From assembly GCF_011440305.1 (NCBI RefSeq), contig NZ_JAAOIW010000018.1:62001-126000 (forward strand): a DNA stretch of 64,000 bases, in the 5' to 3' direction. Source of the DNA: Paenibacillus agricola (GTDB lineage: Bacteria; Bacillota; Bacilli; Paenibacillales; NBRC-103111). Below the pieces are notes generated by a model that made no database searches, was not told the DNA's origin, and saw nothing but the letters and a program-made list of their open reading frames with translations. Both the position numbers and the translations under genes were made by a program. This document shows, piece by piece, positions 35,385 through 44,059 of this stretch (positions are counted from its first letter, which is position 1; every line of letters starts with the position of its first letter).

Positions 35385-37238
35385 ATGATGGATGAAAATA
35401 GGACCTGGGGTGATGACATGGAGACGGAACTACGGACATTTATCAGCCGTTTCCCACAGGAGTGGGTCTTCAAATATAAATTATTTACTCTGTTTGACAA
35501 CGAGGTTGCCCAAGGCATCCGAAATGAAGATGAGGTATGGCTGGAGAAGGAATCATTGTGCCGGGAGCTTCTGTTGCTCGCCGCTGATCCGGAATGTAAG
35601 CAATATTACACTAATATGATAAAGGTCAGGTATAAAAACCTGCTCTCACAACCCTGTTCATCCAATAAAGAATTACTGGATCAACAACAATTGGTGTATG
35701 AGCAGCTAACCGCCATCTCCTCGGGGAGAAAATCTAAGGATTTGCTGATAGAGATTTTATTTGAGCAGCTGTATTTGCTGGAAGAACGCCGTACTGAATT
35801 ATCTAATACAGAATACAGCGAACAAAGAGCCGGCTTTAGTGGGAAGATGGTGGACTGTCTGCTGACGGACACCGTCTATCGCCAGCAGCTGATAGAGGCT
35901 ATGCAAAAGGGAGCGACCTTTCTTCAACCGGTCTCGGATGAGGACCTATTGGAACATTTGGAGGCTTTGTTTCGAAGACTCTTGGAATTCAGGAGCGCAT
36001 TCGATCCTCTCTACCGGCAAAGCTTAGCACAAGTGTTTTATATGCAGTCACAGCTTGATTCGGATATTGATCATCAAATTTCCTATTACCGGGAAGCGGT
36101 ACAGCATGCGCCTGAAGAGACTCTATATATCAATGCCTTGGTCGAGTTGCTCCAAAACAAAGTGACGACGGTGCCGGATACGGCCGAGAACAAGGTTGAA
36201 AGAACTGCATTCTACAGGGAATTGTTGACCATGACGAAAGACCCAGTATGGAAACGACCCCTGATTCAGCTTTTGGTCGATAGAGAAGGACAACTTACCG
36301 ACAGAGTAAACGGAACTAGCAAGATGCAAAGGGATCCGATTTACCGGGAATTGAAAAGCATCTATGAGGAGCTGCTTCAATTAGCCCCGGAGGATACGCG
36401 CTTTGCCTTCGGACTCATCGGAGTCTTAAACAAACTTGGGGACAATATTAAAAGAGGCGGGGATTTGAAGAAGGCATATGAGATCTTTGAGCATATCCTG
36501 ACGATTTCCCCGGAGGATGCTGCTGCCATTTATCAAATGGGTCTTATCCATATGCGTAATAAGGAATGGCCAAAGGCTTTTGAAATTCTGGATCGAGTAT
36601 ATAAACGCCGTAGAGGCATAACCAATCCAAAGACAGTCATCGAGTTAAGCTACACCTACGCGATATGCTGTGCGCACCTGGGATTGATAACCAAAGCAGT
36701 GGAGGCACTTAACGAAGGGGTGCGACTGGATACGGAACGGGAACACATCAAGGAATTTACTTTTGTGGAGCTGTACTTGGACATCATTCAGAGCGTTACC
36801 CTTTACTCGATCAAGGAAACAGATGGAGATAACAGGTTAGTCACGGCCAAGGAATTAGAGGATTTGATTTCTTCGATTGATGAAGCTAGCAATAGGGTGC
36901 TATTTGATTACAGAGATCCTTACAGTGCTAAATTTTATGGGCCTTTCGATACGTTTCACTTCATGGACAGTGCGGAGCGGGCTCATATTCTGTATGCGAT
37001 TATGCGGTCCAACAGGTCTCGAACCTACGAGCAAATCAATGTGGAATGCTTTTATTCGAAGCCTAAGACTAATTCAGCCATAAAGAATCAGATTTCTCAT
37101 TTGCGAAACGATAATTTAAAAAGTTGCTTTAGCGGACAGGAAGATATGAAAGAGATAGTGAAAGGCGACGGAGGATATTCGTGGAGATTTCATGGGAAAA
37201 GTTATGTTGTCACGAATTTTGAATATCAACAAGAATAA
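35385..37238 (+). CDS. TPR-repeat protein with C-terminal winged-helix-like region
   Basis: A 617-residue, all-helical protein. Tetratricopeptide units are clearest at about 360-460 (KKAYEIFEHILTISPEDAAA, IYQMGLIHMRNKEWPKAFEI). The last 100 residues (MDSAERAHILYAIM to the end) look like a small globular, possibly winged-helix, domain. The frame is open from TTG 35361; ATG 35385 is used, ATG 35418 with GGGGTGAT is another option. A TATAAT at 35341-35346 suggests its own promoter, though it is only 88 bases from the SIR2 gene. It may be a sensor or adaptor for that operon. Confidence 0.72.
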   Translation: MMDENRTWGDDMETELRTFISRFPQEWVFKYKLFTLFDNEVAQGIRNEDEVWLEKESLCRELLLLAADPECKQYYTNMIKVRYKNLLSQPCSSNKELLDQQQLVYEQLTAISSGRKSKDLLIEILFEQLYLLEERRTELSNTEYSEQRAGFSGKMVDCLLTDTVYRQQLIEAMQKGATFLQPVSDEDLLEHLEALFRRLLEFRSAFDPLYRQSLAQVFYMQSQLDSDIDHQISYYREAVQHAPEETLYINALVELLQNKVTTVPDTAENKVERTAFYRELLTMTKDPVWKRPLIQLLVDREGQLTDRVNGTSKMQRDPIYRELKSIYEELLQLAPEDTRFAFGLIGVLNKLGDNIKRGGDLKKAYEIFEHILTISPEDAAAIYQMGLIHMRNKEWPKAFEILDRVYKRRRGITNPKTVIELSYTYAICCAHLGLITKAVEALNEGVRLDTEREHIKEFTFVELYLDIIQSVTLYSIKETDGDNRLVTAKELEDLISSIDEASNRVLFDYRDPYSAKFYGPFDTFHFMDSAERAHILYAIMRSNRSRTYEQINVECFYSKPKTNSAIKNQISHLRNDNLKSCFSGQEDMKEIVKGDGGYSWRFHGKSYVVTNFEYQQE

Positions 37239-37326
37239 CACCTGCGGGTATCAACGTATGATACCTCCTTGCTGTACAATCAACATATGAAAGTAATCGT
37301 AAGATACATGGGAGGAATCGTACCGG

Positions 37327-37782
37327 ATGCTAACGAACACACAAAAGGTGCACTTGTTTTATTTTGAAAAAGCCGCTGAGGAGCTGCTGTCGCTTGTAAA
37401 AGGGAAAAAAATCAATCCTCACGCTGCACCCGTAAGCACGATGCGGAAACGGCTTGCTTACTTAAAGACCACAATCAAAAAGGCGGAAAAACGGGAAAGC
37501 AAACTACGGGCTTTCGACAGATTGAGAGTTCGGTTGAACCGTACGGCTAGATTGCTAGACTTAGGATCCCCGACGATCATAATCGAGAGCGAAATATGCT
37601 GCATAAAGAGGCAGATCGGGGAGTTGCGACTCGTTTTGAACGGAGTGAGGCCTAAACTGGATTATTCGGAGAGGCAGGAGTTCATTGAGCTTAACGAAAT
37701 CGAGGTTGTCATGAGCAAATTGCCGATAAGAGAGCGTGTTTACATTATGAATGAGCATCTATTAGGCTATCGGTTCAAGTAA
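37327..37782 (+). CDS. Hypothetical basic helical protein (151 aa)
   Basis: A 151-residue protein rich in Lys and Arg, predicted mainly helical (RKRLAYLKTTIKKAEKRESK). GGGAGGAATCG precedes ATG 37327. No family is recognised. A 7-bp inverted repeat (GGTATCA/TGATACC) lies in the spacer before it, near 37247-37265. Confidence 0.6.
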   Translation: MLTNTQKVHLFYFEKAAEELLSLVKGKKINPHAAPVSTMRKRLAYLKTTIKKAEKRESKLRAFDRLRVRLNRTARLLDLGSPTIIIESEICCIKRQIGELRLVLNGVRPKLDYSERQEFIELNEIEVVMSKLPIRERVYIMNEHLLGYRFK

Positions 37783-37826
37783 GGAAAGCATCCCGCTTAC
37801 TACATTTATAACGGAGGTTACAGAAT

Positions 37827-38475
37827 ATGAGTCAAGAACCATATGATCCGATTGTCGAGCTTGCCTATATGAAAACGAAGCAGCGGGACCCGGTTAACGA
37901 TTGATTTTCATGCGAAGATCAATGCTTGGGACGGAACTATTGAAAGACTATCATTTATAGAAAACTACCTTATAGGACCGCAAATGAATAAAATCACTGC
38001 TAGAGGGATGGCTCCAGCCAAGCAAGAAGATTTCGTATACCTAATGACACAAGAACAGACGATCAAAGAAAAGATAGCACAATTATTTCAAATTCGTAAA
38101 AATGGAACGCTGGATGAGAACATGACAAATCGAATTAAAAATGTGGAATTTGAACAAACGGTTAAGAATCATCCGAGTCGGAAGGGTTCGGCTCCAGACC
38201 AATATGTTCATCGTTTTTTGTGTTGTGTTTTTATGGAAATTATGACCCCAATAGCTAAGAAAAATGATTTAAAGGAGATTGGGAGAATATTAGAGATCTA
38301 TGATACTTCTATTTCCTTCGTACACCTTCAGGTAAGGGTTACGGGTAAAGTAGAAGGCTCCTTAGAGAGATTAAATCTGCTCGACGAAGTAGCAAAGTGG
38401 GGTTCCTTTAGGAAGGCAGTTATCGCCTATCACATTCTGGATGCTAACAAGGAAACTTTGAAACAACGCTTGTGA
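37827..38475 (+). pseudogene. Frameshifted hypothetical gene
   Basis: ATG 37827, with ribosome site AACGGAGG, begins MSQEPYDPIVELAYMKTKQ and reaches TGA after 25 codons. In the next frame an uninterrupted coding stretch continues from about 37895 (LTIDFHAKINAWDGTIERL, then SFIENYLIGPQ) into the 163-residue ORF that starts at ATG 37984. Together they would give a protein of about 215 residues. The slip lies close to GGGACCCGG (37888-37896). No slippery heptamer with a downstream structure is evident, so mutation or a sequencing error is more likely than programmed frameshifting. Family not recognised. Confidence 0.6.
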
Positions 38476-38579
38476 AGAAGGGTAGTTTCTGCGAATTTCA
38501 ATGACTCTCGAACGGGGGCAGGCCATCGTTGGCTGCTCCATTTCGCACTAGCTAAAGGATCGAATAATCCTTTCTTCAA

Positions 38580-38627
38580 CGAACATATATTCTCTGACAT
38601 CTAGTTGTCATTATCAATAGGTATATT
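38580..38627 (+). promoter_or_regulatory. Island composite promoter, copy 7
   Basis: This copy reads CGAAC-ATAT-ATTCT at 38580-38593, TGACA at 38595-38599, six bases, TGTCA at 38606-38610 (perfect inverted repeat), eleven bases, and TATATT at 38622-38627. The duplicated addA tail begins 10 bases after the -10 box and the 558-residue gene follows. Confidence 0.9.
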
Positions 38628-38637
38628 AGGATTAAAA

Positions 38638-38823
38638 GTTCGAAGAGGAGGACGACGGGGTGATCGTCGATTTCAAGACGGATCGTTATGAGCTTCAGAA
38701 TGAGCAGCAGCTTGTGGACTTCTATAAGCCCCAGGTGCTTGCTTATGTGGAGGAGTGGGAGCGGACGAAAGGTGGTAACGTGAAGGAAGCAGGGCTTTAT
38801 TTTATCGATAGAGGTCGGTATGT
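38638..38823 (+). pseudogene. Duplicated 3' end of an AddA-like helicase-nuclease gene
   Basis: These 186 nt align without gaps to 10536-10721 with nine mismatches by eye (about 95% identity). They encode the nuclease motif (VIVDFKTDRYELQ, then KPQVLAYVEEWER). No helicase part is present. The homology stops within a few bases of the stop codon of the full gene, showing that this is the trace of a second, deleted addA-like cassette. Confidence 0.85.
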
Positions 38824-38843
38824 CCTAAACTATGGAGACGCTT

Positions 38844-40520
38844 ATGGATATTAGTGAGAATAGGGAAGAATTCGATCATGGACTTCATATTGTCCGAGGC
38901 AGCTTTGACCAGTTGGAAGTATGGTGCAGGGAAGTAAAGTCGGAAAATGATTTTTTGTGGGACGTTATTCTTGCATGCGGCAATGAAGCTCTATGGCAGA
39001 AGCTTTTTATCGCGTTAGCTGATTACAATAGAGAAGATGGTGCCGCTCTTATTGTTAAGAAAATTCGTGAATTGCTCGAACACAACCAATATTCATTGGC
39101 CTTAATAGGTCTTAATCACCTTGAAGCGATTACATATAAAGAAGGTGAAGAACCATCGGGATTGATTCAGATTTCGATCTCATCTATTCTTGATTTAATG
39201 TTTGCAATGAACATACCTGACCTAAATGAAATGGATAGGCTATTAATGGAAACCATGAGCTGGATGAAACGAACAGCCCAGTCCCCATTAGGGGATAGTG
39301 TTCATTCCTATTTACATGAGAACCACGCTAGATTGAATCAATTGATAGCGGATACGAATACGCCAGAGCTCATCATGTTGTATTTGCATGCTTTATTGGC
39401 ATTTGATTTTTATTATCCCCTTAGAGACATGGTGGCCTATATTTTGGACAAAGAGTGGCCGTTTCTGGATGCGAAAATTCAGGAGGAGCAGTACATTCAC
39501 TTTTTATGGATAGCCTTATATGTTTCTATGGATGATGTTTTACTGGAAGCTTCCGTGGAAAGCCGCCGGTTTATTGACCAAGCACATACCCCGGAAATGC
39601 TCCTATATAAAAAGTATAGCGCCATGAAGAAAGGTGGGGAGTGTAGCCGTCAGACAATCGCAGATACCCTAGCTCTGATGAATCAAAGCCGAATGTATGA
39701 CGATTACCAAAAGATGAAGCTATGGGAAGAGCTTTCAATATTTCTCAAACCACTAGCTGAATCTTCGGTTACCATTGAGTTACCGACCAAAATACCTACC
39801 AATATGAAGAAAGCCAGCAGTATCTGGCAAATTAAGAATAAAACGGACCATTGTCCACATTGTCGCCCAATTAAATTGGTAAAAGAGCTTTTCCTAGTTG
39901 ACGGATTCAAGAAACATTCCGCACCGGCACAGAAACAAATAGAATTTGAATTGCTAACCTGCACCACTTGCACCAGAATATATGCCTATGACAGCACCAA
40001 AAGAGAAATGAACAATGCCCTTGAACCTTATAAGTGCGCAATTCAATTGGATCCAGTTGATTATCCGCCCAAGCAGGCAGCAGCTAAACCAGCGGTTCCA
40101 CCAAAAAAAGTGGTAATAGCGCCAACAGCAACGAAAATATCGTCAACACCGAAAGTAACCAAAGCAACCAAAACAGCTATAATGAATGAGCACTTTGCAT
40201 GGCCAAGTACGGACGCGAGGGAATCTCAAGGGAAATCTAATAAAGAAAGCACCTTTAAAGATGAAACGCGTCTGCATCGAATGGGTTACAAAATTACTGG
40301 CCTCAATCGAATGAAACGGTGGGACATATTGGTTCGCAAAGTGATTCCCAAGATGGCTCTTAAAGAAATCGTAAATACGATTGCAAATAATGTTCGTCTA
40401 CGCAAGTCTCAGGAAGGCGGTCATACCAAATTTGCCTACGCTATTGCAGAGTGGGAGCATGACCTGAAACGTCTCAAGCAAGAATATTACAGCTCGAATT
40501 TTACATGGCCACAATATTGA
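38844..40520 (+). CDS. Hypothetical protein with zinc ribbon and basic C-terminal domain
   Basis: A 558-residue protein from ATG 38844, chosen because GGAG at 38834-38837 is correctly spaced. Residues 1-320 are helical and repeat-like; CPHC and CTTC (about 337-377) form a zinc ribbon; about 395-435 is a Pro/Lys/Ala/Thr linker; the last 120 residues are strongly basic (LHRMGYKITGLNRMKRWDIL) and could bind nucleic acid. No known family is recognised. It is the first intact gene after promoter copy 7 and is followed 12 bases later by the next gene. Confidence 0.7.
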   Translation: MDISENREEFDHGLHIVRGSFDQLEVWCREVKSENDFLWDVILACGNEALWQKLFIALADYNREDGAALIVKKIRELLEHNQYSLALIGLNHLEAITYKEGEEPSGLIQISISSILDLMFAMNIPDLNEMDRLLMETMSWMKRTAQSPLGDSVHSYLHENHARLNQLIADTNTPELIMLYLHALLAFDFYYPLRDMVAYILDKEWPFLDAKIQEEQYIHFLWIALYVSMDDVLLEASVESRRFIDQAHTPEMLLYKKYSAMKKGGECSRQTIADTLALMNQSRMYDDYQKMKLWEELSIFLKPLAESSVTIELPTKIPTNMKKASSIWQIKNKTDHCPHCRPIKLVKELFLVDGFKKHSAPAQKQIEFELLTCTTCTRIYAYDSTKREMNNALEPYKCAIQLDPVDYPPKQAAAKPAVPPKKVVIAPTATKISSTPKVTKATKTAIMNEHFAWPSTDARESQGKSNKESTFKDETRLHRMGYKITGLNRMKRWDILVRKVIPKMALKEIVNTIANNVRLRKSQEGGHTKFAYAIAEWEHDLKRLKQEYYSSNFTWPQY

Positions 40521-40532
40521 GGAGGTTAGTGG

Positions 40533-41159
40533 ATGATAGACATTAAATTATTGGAAGTATTTCGTTTTCTTGGGCTTGATCAAGATCTTTTTAACGAGAA
40601 CTTAATTTCTTTTCGATTCGTCAATGATAACATTAAGGCTACTTATTTTGAGGACTGTACTTTCAAACAAATTCAGATTGGAGAGACCACTAAACTTGAT
40701 ATCGAGCGACTTGCCGAACTACTCCGGTTATGCGAAGGGATGAGGAAAGAAGATGACCTTTACGAATTGATTTATTCAAAGCCTTTTCTCATACAAATCC
40801 CCAAAAGCTTGAATCATATTCTGATCAATCGTGTCGAATCTTTAATAATGCCCCATCCTACACTTACCCGATTATGGGATCGACGAGTGCCCTATCACCT
40901 TAACGAAGAAGTGATCATTTATCAGGAGAAGGGAAAGGTTGTGAAAGGGCCACATGAGGGGCAAAAGCTGCTGAAGTCGTTAAAGAAGATGTATTACCAG
41001 ATGGCTTACGAAATGAATTCATTTTCTGCTCAACATAGCTCAGGTTCGGAGGATATCCAAAAACATACGGAAACTGTGACCTTGCCGAATGGAGATCTTA
41101 TCATTATCCACTTTGCTGAAAATGCGGAAATTGTGGACATGAGTCATATGATGAAGTGA
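40533..41159 (+). CDS. Hypothetical protein (208 aa)
   Basis: A soluble acidic protein starting at ATG 40533 behind GAGGAGG. No motif is recognised. It is in an operon with the preceding zinc-ribbon protein and ends that unit; the following 230 bases contain no convincing gene. Confidence 0.65.
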   Translation: MIDIKLLEVFRFLGLDQDLFNENLISFRFVNDNIKATYFEDCTFKQIQIGETTKLDIERLAELLRLCEGMRKEDDLYELIYSKPFLIQIPKSLNHILINRVESLIMPHPTLTRLWDRRVPYHLNEEVIIYQEKGKVVKGPHEGQKLLKSLKKMYYQMAYEMNSFSAQHSSGSEDIQKHTETVTLPNGDLIIIHFAENAEIVDMSHMMK

Positions 41160-41393
41160 TATTTGTTACGTATGGTCAAAGTGAATAAGAGGGTTATGCG
41201 TATGGCTTCGCTTCAAACGATGATCAGTAACGCAAAAGTTTTATTGTAGGAACAAATATTGATTATACATGTGGTGATAATGAAGTGCCTCGGGAACAAG
41301 AATTTCTTTGATGTTGTTTTTGGGCTGTTATTTTGTTCACCAGATCGAGCACTGTAATTAATAGAGCAATTATCTGAGAAGAATGCGGAGACT

Positions 41394-41630
41394 ATGGCGG
41401 GAATGATCTCCGAACAAACGGAAGCATACAGGCTAGGTGGCCACCAACAGTCTGAAAGGAAACAAGAATTGAATGCCTATTTAACATCACGAGGAATAGA
41501 GTTTGAAATTAATTCCGAAGGAACAGACATCATAATTTCCGCTTGTGAAGTGTTAAAAGAACAGCTTCATCATCTTCCTCATGAGGCGTACTATCATTTC
41601 TATCACAACTTGAACAGGGGATTGCTTTGA
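41394..41630 (+). CDS. Small protein or gene tail (78 aa), duplicated at 28592
   Basis: The frame is open to a stop at 41355, and no good ribosome site precedes ATG 41394, so it may be the end of a longer lost gene. The tail GTDIIISACEVLKEQLHHLP and YYHFYHNLNRGLL occurs a second time at 28592-28709. No family is recognised. Confidence 0.4.
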   Translation: MAGMISEQTEAYRLGGHQQSERKQELNAYLTSRGIEFEINSEGTDIIISACEVLKEQLHHLPHEAYYHFYHNLNRGLL

Positions 41631-41807
41631 TTGTGGAAATACTGGAGGAAATTAATAAAATGTGGTTAATTGTTCCTAATTTAAAGAAGGGAATTGTCAG
41701 TATATGTTGAATTATAATATAAGGCCTACAGATAATAGTTCCTTTGAACTAGTGATTATAAAAGTTTATTGTTTGGACTGTCAGTAAAATAATAAAGTAA
41801 ACCTGAG

Positions 41808-41816
41808 TGTTATACT
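41808..41816 (+). promoter_or_regulatory. Extended -10 promoter for the dynamin/HerA operon
   Basis: TG-T-TATACT at 41808-41816 is an extended -10 box with no clear -35 hexamer. The first gene starts 58 bases downstream behind GGAGG. The composite 48-bp element is absent here, so this operon is regulated differently from the eight cassettes that carry it. The rest of 41631-41807 shows only AT-rich sequence. Confidence 0.5.
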
Positions 41817-41874
41817 ATTCTTACGTAAATTGTTAGATACTTGCCGAATCGGATAAATTAATGGAGGTTTAAGG

Positions 41875-42525
41875 ATGGCAATAGATGTGGAAAAGACATT
41901 AGGTCGTATTCACGAAGTCAATATATTACTTAATTCAAATGTCCAAGATGCTGTGCAGTCTGCTAATGAATCAAAAGCAGCATCAGACCAATTCGTGAAA
42001 GAACTAGATTTATTTCACAAAGAAACTAAGCAAAAGATTGAGGCTGCTGGTAAAGAGTTAGCTAAACAATTGCTCCAATTAGAGAGTAATGTGAAGTCAG
42101 AGATGATGAGAACTGCAGATATAACATTACAGAATGCAAAAAGTAACTATGACGCCCTTAAAGAAGCCAACAATCTTCTTCAGAAGGAGCACCAGTTTAT
42201 TATACATAAGCTTAATGAACAATTTGAGCAGAATCAGGCGGCTATCAAGGTACTCGGCGTTAGCATGGATAAACATTCGAATGCTATTCTTAGTACTCAG
42301 AATAAAATGACGGAGAAGCTTTCTATGCTGAACAAGGCCTTAAACGATACCAGTGGGCAGTTAAGGTTACACAACGAAACGATGCTTAACAAATTCGAAG
42401 ATCAAACCAAGATGATGAGAAAAAGTCAAAGGAAATGGTTCATTTGGCTTATCGTGTTAATTATCATTGGATATTTTTACGAGGAGAGTATGTTGTATGA
42501 AGCCTACAATTACATTTTCCGGTAA
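41875..42525 (+). CDS. Tail-anchored coiled-coil membrane protein
   Basis: A 216-residue protein. Residues about 5-180 are a continuous heptad-rich coiled coil (QKIEAAGKELAKQLLQLES, KLSMLNKALNDTS); basic KSQRK then leads into one transmembrane helix, WFIWLIVLIIIGYFY (about 188-202), and a 14-residue end. The orientation is probably N-terminus in the cytoplasm. AATGGAGG precedes ATG 41875. The first dynamin gene overlaps its 3' end. It may recruit or tether the dynamin-like proteins to the membrane. Confidence 0.8.
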   Translation: MAIDVEKTLGRIHEVNILLNSNVQDAVQSANESKAASDQFVKELDLFHKETKQKIEAAGKELAKQLLQLESNVKSEMMRTADITLQNAKSNYDALKEANNLLQKEHQFIIHKLNEQFEQNQAAIKVLGVSMDKHSNAILSTQNKMTEKLSMLNKALNDTSGQLRLHNETMLNKFEDQTKMMRKSQRKWFIWLIVLIIIGYFYEESMLYEAYNYIFR

Positions 42526-44059
42526 GGACATCTTCTTTACGAATTTGGATGGCAAGCACACACTCTCTCCCTATTATTATTATGAGCATGATCATATGAT
42601 CGTCGGGAATCAGGTGAATAGAGCGATCGACTTGTATCCAATGTCCATCTCTAACATTTACATGGAAAAAGATGAAACCAAGATGGAATCTTTCCTTAAA
42701 ACACTTCATTTATATACCATTCAACGCTTCAACATAAGTAATTATAATATTCAAGTTGAGTCACGATTGAAGGTACTGCATCTACTTATAAAGCGTAGCC
42801 TTCCGAATCAGATAGTCGAAACAATCAACAACAGACATATCGGAAAATTATCAATGGAATGGGACAACGAAGTGCAGGAAGCACTATCAAGCGTCATCGC
42901 AACTCACCTCATGTATACGGAAGAGGTTTCGAGCTATTTGTATCCAGTGGTCAAGCGGATCATTCACCTACGAATTGCTAATCATCTCCATGAGCTATTG
43001 GAGCACGGCACTACCCGAGTTGATTTGAAGGTAGTGGATGAGAGAGCTACAGTTCAAGTGATTCGCAAAGAAGTAGGCCTTGACATACCAGCTCTTCTAC
43101 GTTTAATCAATTTGTATAAACATCCGCAGATTAAAGAAGAAAAGATCCTAAAGGCGCTCTACGAGATGTATGACGATAATTTCAAGGTGACTTTCATCAG
43201 CCCTTTCTCTTTCGGAAAATCAACTCTCATTAATGGAATACTGGGTGAGAATCTGCTGAAGATGGACATTAGGGCGGAGACAGCAATCGTAACGAAAGTT
43301 ATAAGCGCAGACGCCAACAGGCTTTATGCCAAATATAAAGATAATCGCATTGATAGGTATACTTTCGATAGCTATAACGAGCTAAGAGAAAAACTAGCAG
43401 GACTTAATGGGGTACGCAGCGATGAGGTACCGCTTGAGGTACAGATTTATCATACGTTAGAGCATCTCCCGTGTGTGACGATTATCGATGCGCCTGGACT
43501 AAACTCAAGGCACGCCGATCATAACAACAAAGCATTGGATGCTTTTCAGATGAGTGATCTTGTCCTCTTTCTGATCAATCCGGCTCATATTGGAGAGGCG
43601 AATTTTTCGAGGCAAATAAAGGAGTTCATCGATTCGATGAATGAAGACGAAAGCAAAGTATATGGATTCGTTCTCTCTAAGCTGGATTTATATAGTGATG
43701 ATTACGAATTGGTCATTAAGGAATTGGAAATTGTATTGAAGGATTTGGATCCTTCTTATAACACAAATCATGTGTTTTTCGTTTCAGGCTACTTTGCTCT
43801 TATAGGTAAGCAATTACGAGATGATAAAATACAATTGACCGATGTTCGTAAATCACAAGGTGTTTTTGTTTTGGAGAATGATGAGATTATTTCAGGACGT
43901 TCCATTGAAAAGCATCATGCCCGTGCTTTGCTCCAATTCAGTCAGATTGAGCGGCTGGAGCAATTTATTAAGGAAAGAGGTGTTGGCCGGTATGATTCAA
44001 ACCAATTCGATCTGGGTCGTAGAGAGCAAGAAGCAATTGGACACACTACACGCTCTTAA
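42497..44059 (+). CDS. Dynamin-like GTPase 1
   Basis: A 520-residue protein from ATG 42497 (GAGGAGAG, 8 nt spacing). A unique N-terminal domain of about 225 residues precedes the dynamin G domain: P-loop SPFSFGKS with G240-K-S242, ETAIVTKV as switch region, D331-APGL as G3, and SKLD as the G4-like motif. SPFSxGKST and NxxLG after the P-loop are typical of bacterial dynamin-like proteins. The long helical stalk expected after the G domain is nearly absent, so this may act as a hetero-partner of GTPase 3. The reading overlaps the next gene by 68 nt. Confidence 0.82.
   Translation: MKPTITFSGKDIFFTNLDGKHTLSPYYYYEHDHMIVGNQVNRAIDLYPMSISNIYMEKDETKMESFLKTLHLYTIQRFNISNYNIQVESRLKVLHLLIKRSLPNQIVETINNRHIGKLSMEWDNEVQEALSSVIATHLMYTEEVSSYLYPVVKRIIHLRIANHLHELLEHGTTRVDLKVVDERATVQVIRKEVGLDIPALLRLINLYKHPQIKEEKILKALYEMYDDNFKVTFISPFSFGKSTLINGILGENLLKMDIRAETAIVTKVISADANRLYAKYKDNRIDRYTFDSYNELREKLAGLNGVRSDEVPLEVQIYHTLEHLPCVTIIDAPGLNSRHADHNNKALDAFQMSDLVLFLINPAHIGEANFSRQIKEFIDSMNEDESKVYGFVLSKLDLYSDDYELVIKELEIVLKDLDPSYNTNHVFFVSGYFALIGKQLRDDKIQLTDVRKSQGVFVLENDEIISGRSIEKHHARALLQFSQIERLEQFIKERGVGRYDSNQFDLGRREQEAIGHTTRS

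Noticed and set aside
37827-37984. Programmed frameshift
   Set aside because: No slippery sequence with downstream hairpin is visible; mutation or sequencing error is simpler.
41680-41800. Ninth copy of the composite promoter near TTGTCAG (41695) or CTGTCAG (41779)
   Set aside because: Neither has the upstream GAAC-N4-RTTYC and TGACA parts nor the 11-nt spacing to a -10 box.
43842-43991. Upstream 50 codons of the GTPase 2 frame
   Set aside because: They are the out-of-frame reading of GTPase 1; a good ATG follows at 43992.
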